A stretch of 64,000 nt of DNA from Phycisphaerales bacterium (GCA_029260345.1 JAJDDK010000006.1:310001-374000), one strand, 5' to 3'; positions 46,140-55,518 are shown, counted from the stretch's first letter. Numbers and translations are program-made. The notes: generated by a model not told the origin, from the letters alone.

Positions 46140-46783
46140 CGACAGCATCAACCATTTACGTCATTGACGATGATGCGACGATCCGAGAGTCGCTGACCTA
46201 TTTATTGGAATCCGACGGGTTCCGGGTGCGCGCGTACGACTGTGGCGAGGCGCTGCTTGCCGATGAAAAGATGGACAGTGATGGTTGTGCGCTCATCGAT
46301 TTGCGCATGCCGGGCATGAGCGGCCTGCAACTGCAACGGCTCCTCAACGCTCGGGAGAAGACATTCCCGGTCATCTTCATCACTGGCCATGGCGACACCA
46401 CCAGCGCCGTGCGCGCCATGAAAGACGGTGCGTATGATTTTCTGGAGAAGCCATTCTCACCCGAGCAGTTGCTGTCGACAGTGCGCTCCGCCATCGCCCG
46501 CGGCGAGACCAATGCGCGCAAGCGATCGCTTCGAAACAGGGCTCGAAAGCTCCTCTCTCGACTGACCACTCGTGAGCGTGAAGTGCTGACGCCCGTGGTG
46601 CAGGGACTGGTGAGCCGCGACATCGCCGAGCAGCTCGGCATCAGCGCACGAACGGTCGAAGCCCACCGCAACCGCATCATGCAAAAGCTCGAGGTGCGCA
46701 ACGTTGCGGAGCTCGTGCGGCTGGTGATGTCGGCGAGTGAGGGTGAACAGGCGTCCGACGCTTCGTCTGAAATCGCGAAGTGA
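46136..46783 (+). CDS. FixJ/NarL-type response regulator
   Basis: Residues ~5-120 form a receiver domain (YVIDDDATIRESL, phospho-Asp in CALIDLRMPGMSG, Thr in FITGHGD, Lys in FLEKPFS). Residues ~140-205 form a LuxR-type helix-turn-helix (LTTREREVLTPVVQGLVSRD, then IAEQLGISARTVEAHRNRIM). This is the FixJ/TodT layout and it pairs with the upstream kinase. The short C-terminal tail is acidic. Targets are not evident, though the AhpD-like gene downstream could be one. Confidence 0.88.
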   Translation: MTTASTIYVIDDDATIRESLTYLLESDGFRVRAYDCGEALLADEKMDSDGCALIDLRMPGMSGLQLQRLLNAREKTFPVIFITGHGDTTSAVRAMKDGAYDFLEKPFSPEQLLSTVRSAIARGETNARKRSLRNRARKLLSRLTTREREVLTPVVQGLVSRDIAEQLGISARTVEAHRNRIMQKLEVRNVAELVRLVMSASEGEQASDASSEIAK

Positions 46784-46955
46784 TCAGATTCGTGGGACGC
46801 AGCGATTGCCGCGATCTTTGCCGGTCATCAATTCGCCACTTTGTGCCCGCGCCAACCTTTGCAAACACCTCGTGTTGATGGTGTCGGCGGCGCCTATTGT
46901 CCTTTGGCGAACTCGAATGACGCCCTGGCTGTCCAATCAACAGAGGAGAGGCACA

Positions 46956-47429
46956 ATGACGCAGCGCATGAACTATTACAAGGCTGCACCGGAACTCTTA
47001 AAGGCGATGTTGGAAGTCGAGAACCGTCTCGAATCGAGCGGCATTGACTCAACGATCCGCCATCTTGTGAAACTTCGTGCCTCTCAGATCAACGGCTGCG
47101 CGTTCTGCATTGACATGCACTGGAAGGACGCCCGGGCCGCAGGTGAATCGGAAATGCGCCTGTATTCGCTCGATGCGTGGCGCGAGTCGCCATTCTATTC
47201 TGAGCCAGAGCGAGCCGCGCTTGAATGGACTGAATCGCTGACTCGCGTTTCGGAGACGCACGCGCCCGATGAGGCGTACGAACTCGTTCGCGCGCAGTTT
47301 GACGACAAACAGCTCGCCGAACTTACGTGGGCGATCGCGGCGATCAATGCCTGGAATCGAATGGCGATCGGCTTTCGCGCTCAGCCGGGCGCGTATAGGC
47401 CGGCGTCACTTGCATCGGCCGCTCAATAG
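46956..47429 (+). CDS. Carboxymuconolactone decarboxylase (AhpD-like) family protein
   Basis: ATG 46956 has GAGGAG seven bases upstream and begins the conserved family start (MNYYKAAPELLKAMLEVENR). The 157-residue protein has the redox motif CAFCIDMHWKDAR (CxxC plus His) of AhpD-like alkylhydroperoxidases. Downstream blocks YSEPERAALEWTESLTRVSE and LTWAIAAINAWNRMAIGFRA are typical of the subfamily annotated as CMD proteins. It likely acts in the cytoplasm in peroxide defence. Confidence 0.85.
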   Translation: MTQRMNYYKAAPELLKAMLEVENRLESSGIDSTIRHLVKLRASQINGCAFCIDMHWKDARAAGESEMRLYSLDAWRESPFYSEPERAALEWTESLTRVSETHAPDEAYELVRAQFDDKQLAELTWAIAAINAWNRMAIGFRAQPGAYRPASLASAAQ

Positions 47430-47454
47430 GCGGTTTTTCAGTGTGCGCCGTTTG

Positions 47455-47976
47455 TCACGCCGGCTTCTCAATTACAAACCGCAAGCTCGTCAGCGGGCGC
47501 CCATGCCGGTCCGGCCGGGTCACGGCGCCGTCTTGAACGCCGCCGACGCGCTCCGCGGCTTTCTGCGAACGCACGTTGTCCGGCCCGACTAACAGAACCA
47601 CGCGATCCACAAACTGGAAGGCGTGGTTGAAGAGCAATTTTTTCATGTCGGCGTTGTATTTTCCGCCCCAGTGACTCCGGGCCAGGAACGTCCACCCGAT
47701 CTCAATTTCGGAGCGTTCAAGATCAAGCCCATAGAAGCGTGTGGAGCCGATGACATTCCCGGTGGCGCGATCGATAACGACGAATGCGCCGCCGGAGTCA
47801 ATCGCCTGCGCAAAGTACAGACGAAAAACATCTTCCTGATGCCGGTCGTGCGCCGGGTGTTGTTCCCAGATCAAAGGATCGCTGGCGACGGCGTAGAGCG
47901 CCGACCAGTCCGTGGGCGTCAAAGGGCGCAACTCGACGAGTTCGCCGATGAGGTGAGGTTGAAGTTTGAATTGCAC
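47455..47976 (-). CDS. GNAT N-acetyltransferase (RimJ/RimL-like)
   Basis: I prefer GTG 47976, giving QFKLQPHLIGELVELRPLTP at the N-terminus as in homologues; the frame is open to an ATG at 48063 but that would overlap the previous gene by 32 bp. The ~173-residue protein has the acyl-CoA acetyltransferase pattern AFVVIDRATGNVIGSTRFYG, SEIEIGWTFLARSHWGGKYN and NHAFQFVDRVVLLVGPDNVR followed by SQKAAERVGG. The substrate (protein N-terminus or small amine) is unknown. Confidence 0.8.
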   Translation of the reverse strand: MQFKLQPHLIGELVELRPLTPTDWSALYAVASDPLIWEQHPAHDRHQEDVFRLYFAQAIDSGGAFVVIDRATGNVIGSTRFYGLDLERSEIEIGWTFLARSHWGGKYNADMKKLLFNHAFQFVDRVVLLVGPDNVRSQKAAERVGGVQDGAVTRPDRHGRPLTSLRFVIEKPA

Positions 47977-48031
47977 TGCTCGTCCGATCTTGGCATGCAG
48001 GATGGAATGATCGGATTGTAGAAGCGCGGCG

Positions 48032-48526
48032 CTATTTTGCTGGCTTGGGAACGTGCTGGTCAATCAAAATCTGGTTCCCATCCGGGTCCTGAAACACAAG
48101 GCTCGCCGGGCCGGTGCTTTCCGAATCAGCTTCCATCAGAAGCGATATGCCTTCTGCTTTCAGCTTCGCCTGAATGGCACGCACATCCTGGAAGTTGTCC
48201 AGCGTTTCCTGCTTGTGATTCCAGCCCGGATTGAACGTCATGATGTTCTTTTCGAACATGCCCTGAAACAGACCGATCGTCGTCGTGTCGTTCTGAAGAA
48301 TCAACCAGTTCTGAGCGGCGTCCCCGCCGACCTTCGCAAAGCCAAGCTTTTCGTAAAACGCACGGGAAGCGTCAAGATCCTTCACGGCGAGGCTGACGGA
48401 AAAATTGCCAAGCTCCATTCGCTTGTCCTCCTGCTGAGGCGCGGACTGCGCTGATGAGACGAATTGACCAGCCGCAAACCCGAGCAGGGCGGCGAACGAC
48501 AGAATAATTGGGCGCGAATGCGTCAT
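48032..48526 (-). CDS. Exported VOC (glyoxalase/bleomycin-resistance) family protein
   Basis: From ATG 48526 the protein has a signal peptide ([20 protein letters not shown], then FVSSAQSA) followed by a single VOC domain of ~125 residues ([58 protein letters not shown]). VOC proteins are normally cytosolic, so the export signal is unusual. It is divergent from the AraC/GyrI-like regulator gene and 55 bp upstream of the acetyltransferase, suggesting that all three respond to a common signal. Confidence 0.8.
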   Translation of the reverse strand: MTHSRPIILSFAALLGFAAGQFVSSAQSAPQQEDKRMELGNFSVSLAVKDLDASRAFYEKLGFAKVGGDAAQNWLILQNDTTTIGLFQGMFEKNIMTFNPGWNHKQETLDNFQDVRAIQAKLKAEGISLLMEADSESTGPASLVFQDPDGNQILIDQHVPKPAK

Positions 48527-48582
48527 CCGAAAGCTCCGGACAGAGAAAGTAGAATCACCGGGACCAACTGACTCGGCCCGCA

Positions 48583-49548
48583 TTGTGGGCCATCGCGCTG
48601 CCGGAGGCTTCACAAATCTTGCGGAATGAGGATGCAGAATCAGTTTCCGTTGCAAGCGACTACATCAGCCGCGTGAATCGCGCGATTGACTCCATCGTCG
48701 CCAACCTCGACCGGCCGCACCGTCTCGACGAGATCGCCGCCGCCGCGCATTTTTCGCCATTTCATTTTCATCGCGTCTTTCAGGCGATAGTCGGCGAAAC
48801 ACCAAGCCAATTCGCCAAGCGCCTGCGGCTCGATCGCGCCTTGACGAAGATGGCCCTTGAGCCGGGCGCTTCGCTCACGACCATCGCCCTTTCTTGTGGC
48901 TTTTCATCCTCCGCTGATTTCTCGCGCAGTTTTAAGCAGCGCTACGGCGTCGCGCCCAGCGCGTTTGATATTCAGTCCTGGCGATCGAAGCGAAGCGGCG
49001 AGCTGGACGAACTGATGGAGAGTTATGCCGCGTCTCTGCACATCACCCGTTTGCCCGAAGGTGAAAATCCGGATGGTTTCGAAGCGAAAGTGCGGCGGAT
49101 TGAGCCGCGCACGGTGGCGTACATCCGCGTTCTCGACCCGTACAATAATGGTCCAAAGGTTGCGGAAGCCGCGGAGCGACTGGTCGCGTGGGCCGAAGCG
49201 CGCGGCGCGGCGGACAACCAGTGGCTCGGCTATCAGTGGGAGAACCCCGAAGTCACACCGTTGAAGGATTGCCGCTACGACGTGGCGGTCGTCCTTGACA
49301 ACTTCGAGCCGGAAGGGGAGATCGGGCGGTACGAGTTTCCTGCCATGCGCATCGCAGAAGTGCAGATGTCAGGCGGGATTGATCTGGAGATTCGCGCGCT
49401 TGACTGGCTGTATCGCACATGGCTCCCAACGAGTGGTTATGTGCCCGATGACCAACCGGGTTTCGAGGCATGGGCGGGGCGGCCGTTTGCGCACGGGTTT
49501 GAGCATTTTGAGTTGAGTCTGCAGTTGCCGATCAGGAAGATCAAATAA
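48583..49548 (+). CDS. AraC-type regulator with GyrI-like effector domain
   Basis: The 321-residue protein starts with TTG 48583. Residues ~30-135 form an AraC DNA-binding domain with two helix-turn-helices ([20 protein letters not shown] and [20 protein letters not shown]). Residues ~160-320 form a GyrI-like/SOUL-type ligand-binding domain ([54 protein letters not shown]). This layout is typical of SoxS/Rob- or BmrR-like regulators activated by small compounds. The divergent exported VOC gene is a plausible target. Confidence 0.85.
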   Translation: MWAIALPEASQILRNEDAESVSVASDYISRVNRAIDSIVANLDRPHRLDEIAAAAHFSPFHFHRVFQAIVGETPSQFAKRLRLDRALTKMALEPGASLTTIALSCGFSSSADFSRSFKQRYGVAPSAFDIQSWRSKRSGELDELMESYAASLHITRLPEGENPDGFEAKVRRIEPRTVAYIRVLDPYNNGPKVAEAAERLVAWAEARGAADNQWLGYQWENPEVTPLKDCRYDVAVVLDNFEPEGEIGRYEFPAMRIAEVQMSGGIDLEIRALDWLYRTWLPTSGYVPDDQPGFEAWAGRPFAHGFEHFELSLQLPIRKIK

Positions 49549-49590
49549 TTTAACCAGCTTTCGGTCTGTTTTTGATTGAATGACAGATGA

Positions 49591-50616
49591 TCATTGAACC
49601 GTGATCACAATTTTTCCGCGCGTATGACCTTTTTCATTGAGATCCATCGCGGCTGCGGTCTCTGAGAGCGGAAACGTCGCGCTGACATGCGTCTTGACTT
49701 TGCCTGAGGCCATCAGCTCCGCAACTTTGGCCAGTGCTTTTCCGTTTGCCGGTGTTGCGAGGAATGAGCCGCGGATTCCGTATTGGTCCAATTTCTCTTG
49801 CGGCAGTTTGCTCGTGATCGCGACAAGATAACCGCCTGGTTTCACGACCGTATAGCTGCGCTCAAGCACCTCGCCGCCAATCATGTCGAAGACGACATCA
49901 ACGTCATCGACCACGTCTTCGAAGCGTTCAGTGTTGTAGTCAATGACGACGTCAGCACCAAGTTCGCGAAGAAACTCATGGTTCCGTGGTGAAGCGGTCG
50001 TGTACACCGTGGCGCCAATCGCATGTGCAATTTGCACGGCGTAATGACCAACGCCGCCAGCGCCCGCCTGAATGAGCACCGTTTGCCCTTCTTGCAACTT
50101 GGCGCGTTGAACCAGTGCATACCACGCCGCCAGCGCGGACACCGGCGCGCCCGCGGCTTCTTCATGGGTGATGTTTGGTGGTTTCCGGGCGAGTTCTCGC
50201 TCGGAGCCAACCGCGTATTCCGCAAATGCTCCGCCGTTGGAGAGATATCCAAAAACCTCGTCGCCTTCCTTGAACGTCTCGACGCCCTCGCCGACGGACT
50301 CCACCACGCCGGAGACGTCGTACCCAAGCACGAGCGGCATGTACTGACTGAGATCGCCGAATCGCCCGTCGCGAGTCTTCCAATCGCCCGGAATCACTCC
50401 GGCGGCATGCACCCGAATCAACACCTGCCCCGCTTTGGGAGTGGGCTTAGGCGTCTCGTCAAATCGAACGGCTTCCGGAGTGTTGTTGTGCGCATGCAAA
50501 CACACCGCTTTCATGGTCGCGGGTTTGATTGATGGCGCGGCGTCATTCTGTCCAAGACTCGTCAGTGTGAAGAACGAAATGACGCAAAATCCTGATAGGG
50601 CTACGCGAATATTCAT
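49591..50616 (-). CDS. Exported zinc-type NAD(P)-dependent oxidoreductase (MDR family)
   Basis: The start at ATG 50616 gives a signal-like N-terminus (NIRVALSGFCVISFFTLTSL, then GQNDAA). The remaining ~320 residues form a quinone-oxidoreductase/medium-chain dehydrogenase with GYDVSGVVESVGEGV, the Rossmann motif AGAGGVGHYAVQIAHAIGA and VVKPGGYLVAI. Cys/His zinc ligands are not obvious. Such enzymes normally work in the cytosol with NADPH, so a signal peptide is odd and may indicate a lipid-tethered or periplasmic location, or an artefactual N-terminal region. It faces a degraded hydrolase gene. Confidence 0.8.
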   Translation of the reverse strand: MNIRVALSGFCVISFFTLTSLGQNDAAPSIKPATMKAVCLHAHNNTPEAVRFDETPKPTPKAGQVLIRVHAAGVIPGDWKTRDGRFGDLSQYMPLVLGYDVSGVVESVGEGVETFKEGDEVFGYLSNGGAFAEYAVGSERELARKPPNITHEEAAGAPVSALAAWYALVQRAKLQEGQTVLIQAGAGGVGHYAVQIAHAIGATVYTTASPRNHEFLRELGADVVIDYNTERFEDVVDDVDVVFDMIGGEVLERSYTVVKPGGYLVAITSKLPQEKLDQYGIRGSFLATPANGKALAKVAELMASGKVKTHVSATFPLSETAAAMDLNEKGHTRGKIVITVQ

Positions 50617-50639
50617 CTGTGTTCCCCGATGAGAAAACA

Positions 50640-51110
50640 TTCGACTCGGTGCGCTCGACGAGTGCACGGGGGTTGTACACATTGAAAACAACGCGGATGC
50701 GTGCCAGTGGCCTTACTTCAACTCTTTTCAAACGGTTGCTCACCGAGTTGTCGATGGTGAGAGACAGCAAAAGGAGTTCGGAAAGAAAGAATACTTAGCT
50801 GCGCCTGTTGGCGATGTCAGATGCTCCAACGATGAGTTTCTGCGCTTGGGCATCGCACATTTCAAAGGCCACGTAGGTCAGCAAGGTCTCGTCACGCCAC
50901 CGGCCATGCAAATGCTGCACACGGCTCAAGGCGAGAGCGAAATGGCCGTGGGATGGTTCATCTGCGAACTCCACGGCAAACAGATTCAATACTATGGCCG
51001 CGCCGACGAGCGTTTCTCCGCGGCGATCATGCTCCTGCCGCGCCATCAACGGGGAGGGGTGGTGTGCACAAATGTCGGTGCTCAGTCAGTTGCAGCTTGG
51101 AATGTTGTCT
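50640..51110 (+). pseudogene. Decayed serine hydrolase (beta-lactamase superfamily), C-terminal remnant
   Basis: In one frame open from just after 50635 the translation reads as the C-terminal part of a class C beta-lactamase-like hydrolase: FQTVAHRVVDGERQQ, LAAPVGDVRCSND, GLVTPPAMQMLHTAQG, MAVGWFICELHGK, FSAAIMLLPRHQRGGVVCTN. The N-terminal half with the catalytic SxxK and YxN motifs is absent, and the conserved HGG loop before FSA has become YYGRADER. There is no reasonable start codon. It was probably truncated when the oxidoreductase region was rearranged. Confidence 0.5.
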
Positions 51111-52572
51111 CGGCAAGGCGCGTGCGTTCGGCGCCGTTTATCGACCATGTCTGGACGCGGATGGATTCGGCGCGGAGACGCTCAAGACGCTGTTCGATGC
51201 GCATGTTGTTGGTGTGGTCAGCGCGCTTCGCCTGAATCACGATCGCCTCGCCGTCGATGTCGACGGTTCCTTCATCGATCGCACCGGAGCCATGGATGGT
51301 GAGTGCGTGAATAATCTTGGTGTGAGGATGCGGGTAGAAAATCGTTTCAAGGATGGGTTTATTGATGCGCGTGTCAATGGTGCGCATCAGGATCGCTTCG
51401 TTGTATGGAATCCAGGAAAACGTCGTGCGCGTGGTGTCCGTTATCCATGTGGATTCAACAAAAGGGAGGAACGATTTCAAGTGCTTGATATGTTCGGGTG
51501 GTTCGGTCGCGCTTGCCGGGAGTGGGGTTGTGTCTTCGTGTTTGGTATAGGACCAATTTGTTATGGAAGGGTCAACGGGTTGTCCCTGGTCTTTGATCCA
51601 GTGGTTGTTGTAACTGGTTGGGGTGTCGAATGTCCAGACGGAAAAGATTGTTCGTGTGGGCTCGGGGGACCATGAAAACTCGTTCTGGTCATAAAAAAGT
51701 TTCATGTCGAATCGAAGGTCTTGACCTTCGAGTGAGGTCAGCGTTCCTGTCTGGATGAGACCGGGTGCGGAGAGCGCCAGCACGGCGAGTTCGTCGCGCT
51801 GGGGGTGGTAGTAGATGACACGGAAGGACCCGAAGATGGATTCGTTTGTGGCTTCGCTGTTTGAGGTGTGGGAGGTCATCGCGTGTTTTGATGGTCCCCA
51901 CGTCCATACATCACGTTGCTGATGGCCGTTCGCTGGGGTGGTGCGCCATTCGCCTTCGGGAAGGTGAGCGACGGGATCGAGGCGCGGGTTGGGAAGTTCA
52001 GCATTGATGTGGTCGATGGCGGCTTCGAGATCGAACCAGATGTCGTGGTTGTCAGGTTGAGGGCTTGCGCGGAACTCGATCATCGACTCAGTGTCGGAAA
52101 TGGCGCGGGAGTTGGTTCTGAAATTGACAACCATGGGCTTAAAAGTGGCGAAGCCGTCAACGAGCTTCATGGCGCCGCGGTGTTGGTGATCGGACGTTTG
52201 TTCGATCGTGACTTCGACTTCGTTTGGCGGAGATTGCGGCTTGTGTCCGACGCCGAATGCGCTCATAAGCCCGGTGTAATAGATGTCAATGAGTTCTTCG
52301 AGACGTTCGGTCGTGGGCGTGGGTTCGTCGATACGAAGGACGATGGCGTAGGACCAGAAGTTGCCGGAGTCGGGATCTCTCCAGCCTGGGGGAAAGCGAA
52401 GTTCTTCGACACCGGAAGGCAAGTCAGGCGCGAAGCCTGGGGGGAGTTCGATTGTTTCACGCGCCCAGTTGTTGATCGTGATTGGGTCGGTTTGCGCGAA
52501 GGTGTGTGAGGCGAATGTGCAAGCGAGTGCACCGATAAGACAAGTGCGCGCACGGAGGCAGGGTCGGTGCAT
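51082..52572 (-). CDS. Large exported protein of unknown function
   Basis: From ATG 52572 the protein is ~496 residues with a signal peptide (RARTCLIGALACTFASHTFA). The mature protein is Thr/Asn/Pro-rich with many Trp residues. It has an N-terminal ~180-residue region (ELPPGFAPDLPSGVEELRFP), a middle ~160-residue beta-rich region (GSFRVIYYHPQRDELAVLAL, LRFDMKLFYDQNEF) and a C-terminal region with THGSG-type strands and a final helix (MRIEQRLERLRAESIRVQTW). I recognise no family. The C-terminal gene end overlaps the hydrolase remnant by 29 bp. Confidence 0.6.
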   Translation of the reverse strand: MHRPCLRARTCLIGALACTFASHTFAQTDPITINNWARETIELPPGFAPDLPSGVEELRFPPGWRDPDSGNFWSYAIVLRIDEPTPTTERLEELIDIYYTGLMSAFGVGHKPQSPPNEVEVTIEQTSDHQHRGAMKLVDGFATFKPMVVNFRTNSRAISDTESMIEFRASPQPDNHDIWFDLEAAIDHINAELPNPRLDPVAHLPEGEWRTTPANGHQQRDVWTWGPSKHAMTSHTSNSEATNESIFGSFRVIYYHPQRDELAVLALSAPGLIQTGTLTSLEGQDLRFDMKLFYDQNEFSWSPEPTRTIFSVWTFDTPTSYNNHWIKDQGQPVDPSITNWSYTKHEDTTPLPASATEPPEHIKHLKSFLPFVESTWITDTTRTTFSWIPYNEAILMRTIDTRINKPILETIFYPHPHTKIIHALTIHGSGAIDEGTVDIDGEAIVIQAKRADHTNNMRIEQRLERLRAESIRVQTWSINGAERTRLAETTFQAATD

Positions 52573-52737
52573 TGTGAACTTTCGGGTTGAGATGGAAAAC
52601 CGATGGATGCACGGCAAGCCGCGGTGCATTTCGTACCGATCGCCGAGAATTAGGATTCATCTCAAATGGAATCGCTGCGCGCGTATAGCGCATCTACTCG
52701 CGGAATCCGTTGAGGCAACAGTTTCCACTCTTGCAAA

Positions 52738-52811
52738 TCGGGGCGGCGGGATTTGAACCCACGACCTTTTGACCCCCAGTCAAACGCGCTACCAAGCTGC
52801 GCTACGCCCCG
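52738..52811 (-). tRNA. tRNA-Pro (anticodon GGG)
   Basis: On the minus strand a 74-nt cloverleaf forms: acceptor CGGGGCG/CGCCCCG with discriminator A, D stem GCGC/GCGC, anticodon stem TTTGA/TCAAA with loop CTGGGGG (anticodon GGG) and T loop TTCAAAT. CCA is not encoded. It follows the 51082-52572 gene by 165 bp. Confidence 0.93.
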
Positions 52812-52885
52812 GAATGTGAAGCCTCGAAGTCTACGCAGAGGCCCGCCGCGCCACAACTTCCCGCGAGACGGGGACACCCCTCCAG

Positions 52886-52975
52886 CGAGCCGGGCCGTCC
52901 CCGGCCCGGTCGACGCAAGAAAACTGAGCACATGGTGGTATCTGACGTTGACCGGGGCGGGGACGCCCCGGCTCG
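52886..52975. repeat. Inverted REP-like doublet
   Basis: Two 29-bp units in opposite orientation, at 52886-52914 and 52947-52975, match at about 25 of 29 positions when one is reverse-complemented. Each is itself palindromic (CGAGCCGG...CCGGTCGAC type). They lie 32 bp apart between tRNA-Pro and a terminator. This is the layout of REPIN/BIME-like elements, which some bacteria scatter between genes. Confidence 0.6.
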
Positions 52976-52988
52976 CTCTTCGCCTTGC

Positions 52989-53021
52989 AAAAAAACAGCC
53001 GCGCCATGGTTGACGCGGCTG
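52989..53021 (-). terminator. Intrinsic terminator of the DUF1579 gene
   Basis: On the minus strand CAGCCGCG and CGCGGCTG form a perfect 8-bp stem around a 10-nt loop, followed by a run of seven U. It lies 41 bp after the stop codon at 53062. Confidence 0.8.
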
Positions 53022-53061
53022 TCGAAACTTCATCAGTTCGTCACTTCAAAGTCGAGACGGC

Positions 53062-53730
53062 TCAGCTCGCGCGCTCGGAACCGACGCGGGTGAACTTGAT
53101 CTCCATCATCTTGTATTCCTTGCCGGACTTGGGATCCGTGCCGTGCATTTCCAGCGTCTTGGTGTTCTTGCCGGTCACGCGTTCGATCTCGCGCATCACG
53201 CAGGGCTTGTCGGTGAGCGGGCACATGTAGTTGTACGTCCACGTCAGCGTCGTGCCGTCGGAGGCGAGTTCACCGTCGCCGCGCATCATGCCTGTGGAGT
53301 GGTTGTCGATCCATGTGCTTTCAAACTGCTCGGTCAGGTTGTTGAAGCCGTAGATGCCAAATCCGTTGTACATGCCCATGCCCGGCATTTCGCCTGACAT
53401 TTCAACCTTGATGTAGCGCCCGTCCATCATCGGTGAAGCTTTGGACGTGCCAGTGCTCTTGATGGGTTCAGCGCCGGGCGCCATCCACATGGTGGTCTCG
53501 GCGCGCCATGTTCCGATGGACTCAGCGAGAAACTTGTGCATCTCGCCGGGTGTTCCGGCTTCCATCATTTTCTGCATGTCTTCGGGCGTCCATCCCGGAG
53601 GAAGCTGCATGTCTTGATTGGACGGCGGCTCTTCGGCGACGGCGGTTGTGACGGACACGAGCAACGAAGCGCCGGCGGCGAATGCAAGTGCGGCCGCGCC
53701 GGTCAGAGCGAAACGATTCAAGCGATTCAT
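53062..53730 (-). CDS. Exported DUF1579-family protein
   Basis: The 222-residue protein has a signal peptide (FALTGAAALAFAAGASLLVS, ending in TAVAEE). The mature protein has the DUF1579 pattern FLAESIGTWRAETTMWMAPG, MDGRYIKVEMSGEMPG, YNGFGIYGFNNLTEQFESTW, IDNHSTGMMRGDGEL and SDGTTLTWTYNYMCPLTDKP. It is probably a periplasmic beta-barrel binding protein of unknown ligand; it ends in a charged tail. A clean terminator follows. Confidence 0.8.
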   Translation of the reverse strand: MNRLNRFALTGAAALAFAAGASLLVSVTTAVAEEPPSNQDMQLPPGWTPEDMQKMMEAGTPGEMHKFLAESIGTWRAETTMWMAPGAEPIKSTGTSKASPMMDGRYIKVEMSGEMPGMGMYNGFGIYGFNNLTEQFESTWIDNHSTGMMRGDGELASDGTTLTWTYNYMCPLTDKPCVMREIERVTGKNTKTLEMHGTDPKSGKEYKMMEIKFTRVGSERAS

Positions 53731-53910
53731 GATCAGATCTCCTAGTCCTCAAAGGGAATTTGAAGGGAATGCCACCACTCATATTCTAGGGGGGTGGATG
53801 CTCTGGGAGTTTTGGCTCAGAGTCGACAATCGCGCCTTATTCCGGTCAGCTTCCACAAGGGCGCCTTTCCAGCCCGGGCCGGGCGTGTCCTTCTTGCTAC
53901 GTTATGAAAT

Positions 53911-55233
53911 ATGCCCTCCATTCTGATTACGAACGGCCGCTTGATTGACCCTGCCTCCGGGCGTGACGAGGTCACCGACGTTGCGATTCAGGATGGGACG
54001 GTGGTTGAGATTGGCAGGGGGCTTGCCTCGGCAGGCGCTGACGAAGTGATCGACGCCGAAGGGCTGATTGTTTCGCCGGGGCTGATCGATCCGCATGTGC
54101 ATCTCCGTCAGCCCGGGCAGAGCGAGCGGGAAACCATCGAGACTGGAACCGCCGCTGCCGTGGCGGGGGGCTTCACGACGGTCGTCTGCATGCCGAACAC
54201 GGCGCCGGCGATCGACACGCCCGAAGTCGTTGAGTGGGTAATTGCGAAAGCTGCGGCCGTCGGTTTGTGCCGCGTGTTTCCGGTCGGCGCTGCAAGCGTC
54301 GGTCGAAAGGGCGAGCAGCTTGCCGAGATCGGTTTGATGGCGGACGCCGGGGCGGTCGGCTTCAGTGATGATGGGGATGTCGTTGCTGACGCCGGTTTGA
54401 TGCTCAGCGCCCTTCGCGCAGTCAAGCAAACCGGCTTCGCATTTATGCAGCACTGTCAGGAGCCGTCGCTGACGCGCGGCGCCTCAATGAACGCCGGGCC
54501 GCTGGCGACTCGACTTGGCCTGATCGGCTGGCCGTCCGTCGCTGAGGAAATCATCATTGAGCGTGATATCCGCTTGAATCGCGCGATCGGCTGCCGCTAC
54601 CACGTACAGCACATCAGCGCGGCTGGGTCCGTCGAAATTGTGCGCGCCGCCCGAAGCAATGCAGACGGGCGCGAATTGATCACGGCGGAGGCCTCGCCGC
54701 ACCATTTGCTGCTGACGGACGACGCCTGCGATGGCTACAACACCAACGCAAAGATGAACCCTCCGCTGCGGACTCAGACGGACTGCGACGCGATTCGGCA
54801 GGGTGTCGCCGATGGGGTCATCACGGTTCTTGGCACGGACCATGCGCCGCACACCGCTGAGAGCAAAGCCGCTGATTTCGAGTCCGCATCGTTCGGGATC
54901 ACCGGGCTGGAGACGGCGCTGCCGCTTTACGCCGAGGCCCTGGTGCACTCCGGCGCGATTGATTGGCCGCGGCTGATCAAGCTGATGACCCTGAATCCGG
55001 CCAAACTGTGCGGCCTCGAAGGGCATGGACTCGGTCAGATCAGCGTCGGAGGGCCTGCGGATCTCACCTTGATCGATCCGGACCAGGTGTGGACGCACCG
55101 GGTCGAGGATTCCCGAAGTAAGGCTCGAAACTCACCGTTTGACGGCCGAACTCTCCGCGGCCGCGCCGTCGCGACCATCGTGAATGGTGAGATTCGGCAT
55201 CGCGACCCGGTCCGGTCGCCCGCCGCAACGTGA
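53911..55233 (+). CDS. pyrC: Dihydroorotase
   Basis: This amidohydrolase closes carbamoyl-aspartate to dihydroorotate in pyrimidine synthesis. The 440-residue protein has the metal-binding HVHLR motif (PGLIDPHVHLRQPGQ), EAGFTTVVCMPNT-type AGGFTTVVCMPNTAPAID, the MQHCQEPS strand, the ASPHHLLLTDD motif and the catalytic GTDHAPHT, with metal-coordinating His and Asp residues intact. Length and motifs fit the long class I dihydroorotase (PyrC/PyrX type). A second active-site histidine is in HVQHISA. Confidence 0.93.
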   Translation: MPSILITNGRLIDPASGRDEVTDVAIQDGTVVEIGRGLASAGADEVIDAEGLIVSPGLIDPHVHLRQPGQSERETIETGTAAAVAGGFTTVVCMPNTAPAIDTPEVVEWVIAKAAAVGLCRVFPVGAASVGRKGEQLAEIGLMADAGAVGFSDDGDVVADAGLMLSALRAVKQTGFAFMQHCQEPSLTRGASMNAGPLATRLGLIGWPSVAEEIIIERDIRLNRAIGCRYHVQHISAAGSVEIVRAARSNADGRELITAEASPHHLLLTDDACDGYNTNAKMNPPLRTQTDCDAIRQGVADGVITVLGTDHAPHTAESKAADFESASFGITGLETALPLYAEALVHSGAIDWPRLIKLMTLNPAKLCGLEGHGLGQISVGGPADLTLIDPDQVWTHRVEDSRSKARNSPFDGRTLRGRAVATIVNGEIRHRDPVRSPAAT

Positions 55234-55518
55234 AGGTTTCAGACTCGAAAGCCCCTTTCGAGTTGCCCAATCGCCATTGAGAGGTACACTGGAAGGCCCG
55301 GCCCAGACCGAGGTCCGGGGTCGCCGACCCAGATTCGTCCCAGGTTGGCGAAGGTGGTTCAAATCGAAATTACGGGCGCGGCAAGGTCGCCGCGCTCAAC
55401 GAAGCGCGCCCAGTGGTGACGCGAATGACGCAGTGACGAAGTTGGCGCGAGCCATACGACATTGCGGCGATCGGTCCTTCTCGTCATCGGCGACGCTGCA
55501 CTTGGAAGAAAGGCTCCC

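Noticed and set aside
44868-46151. 427-codon minus-strand frame opposite the FixL-like kinase
   Set aside because: It mirrors the kinase codons (His/Arg-rich, no domain) and overlaps the FixL/FixJ junction; a shadow frame.
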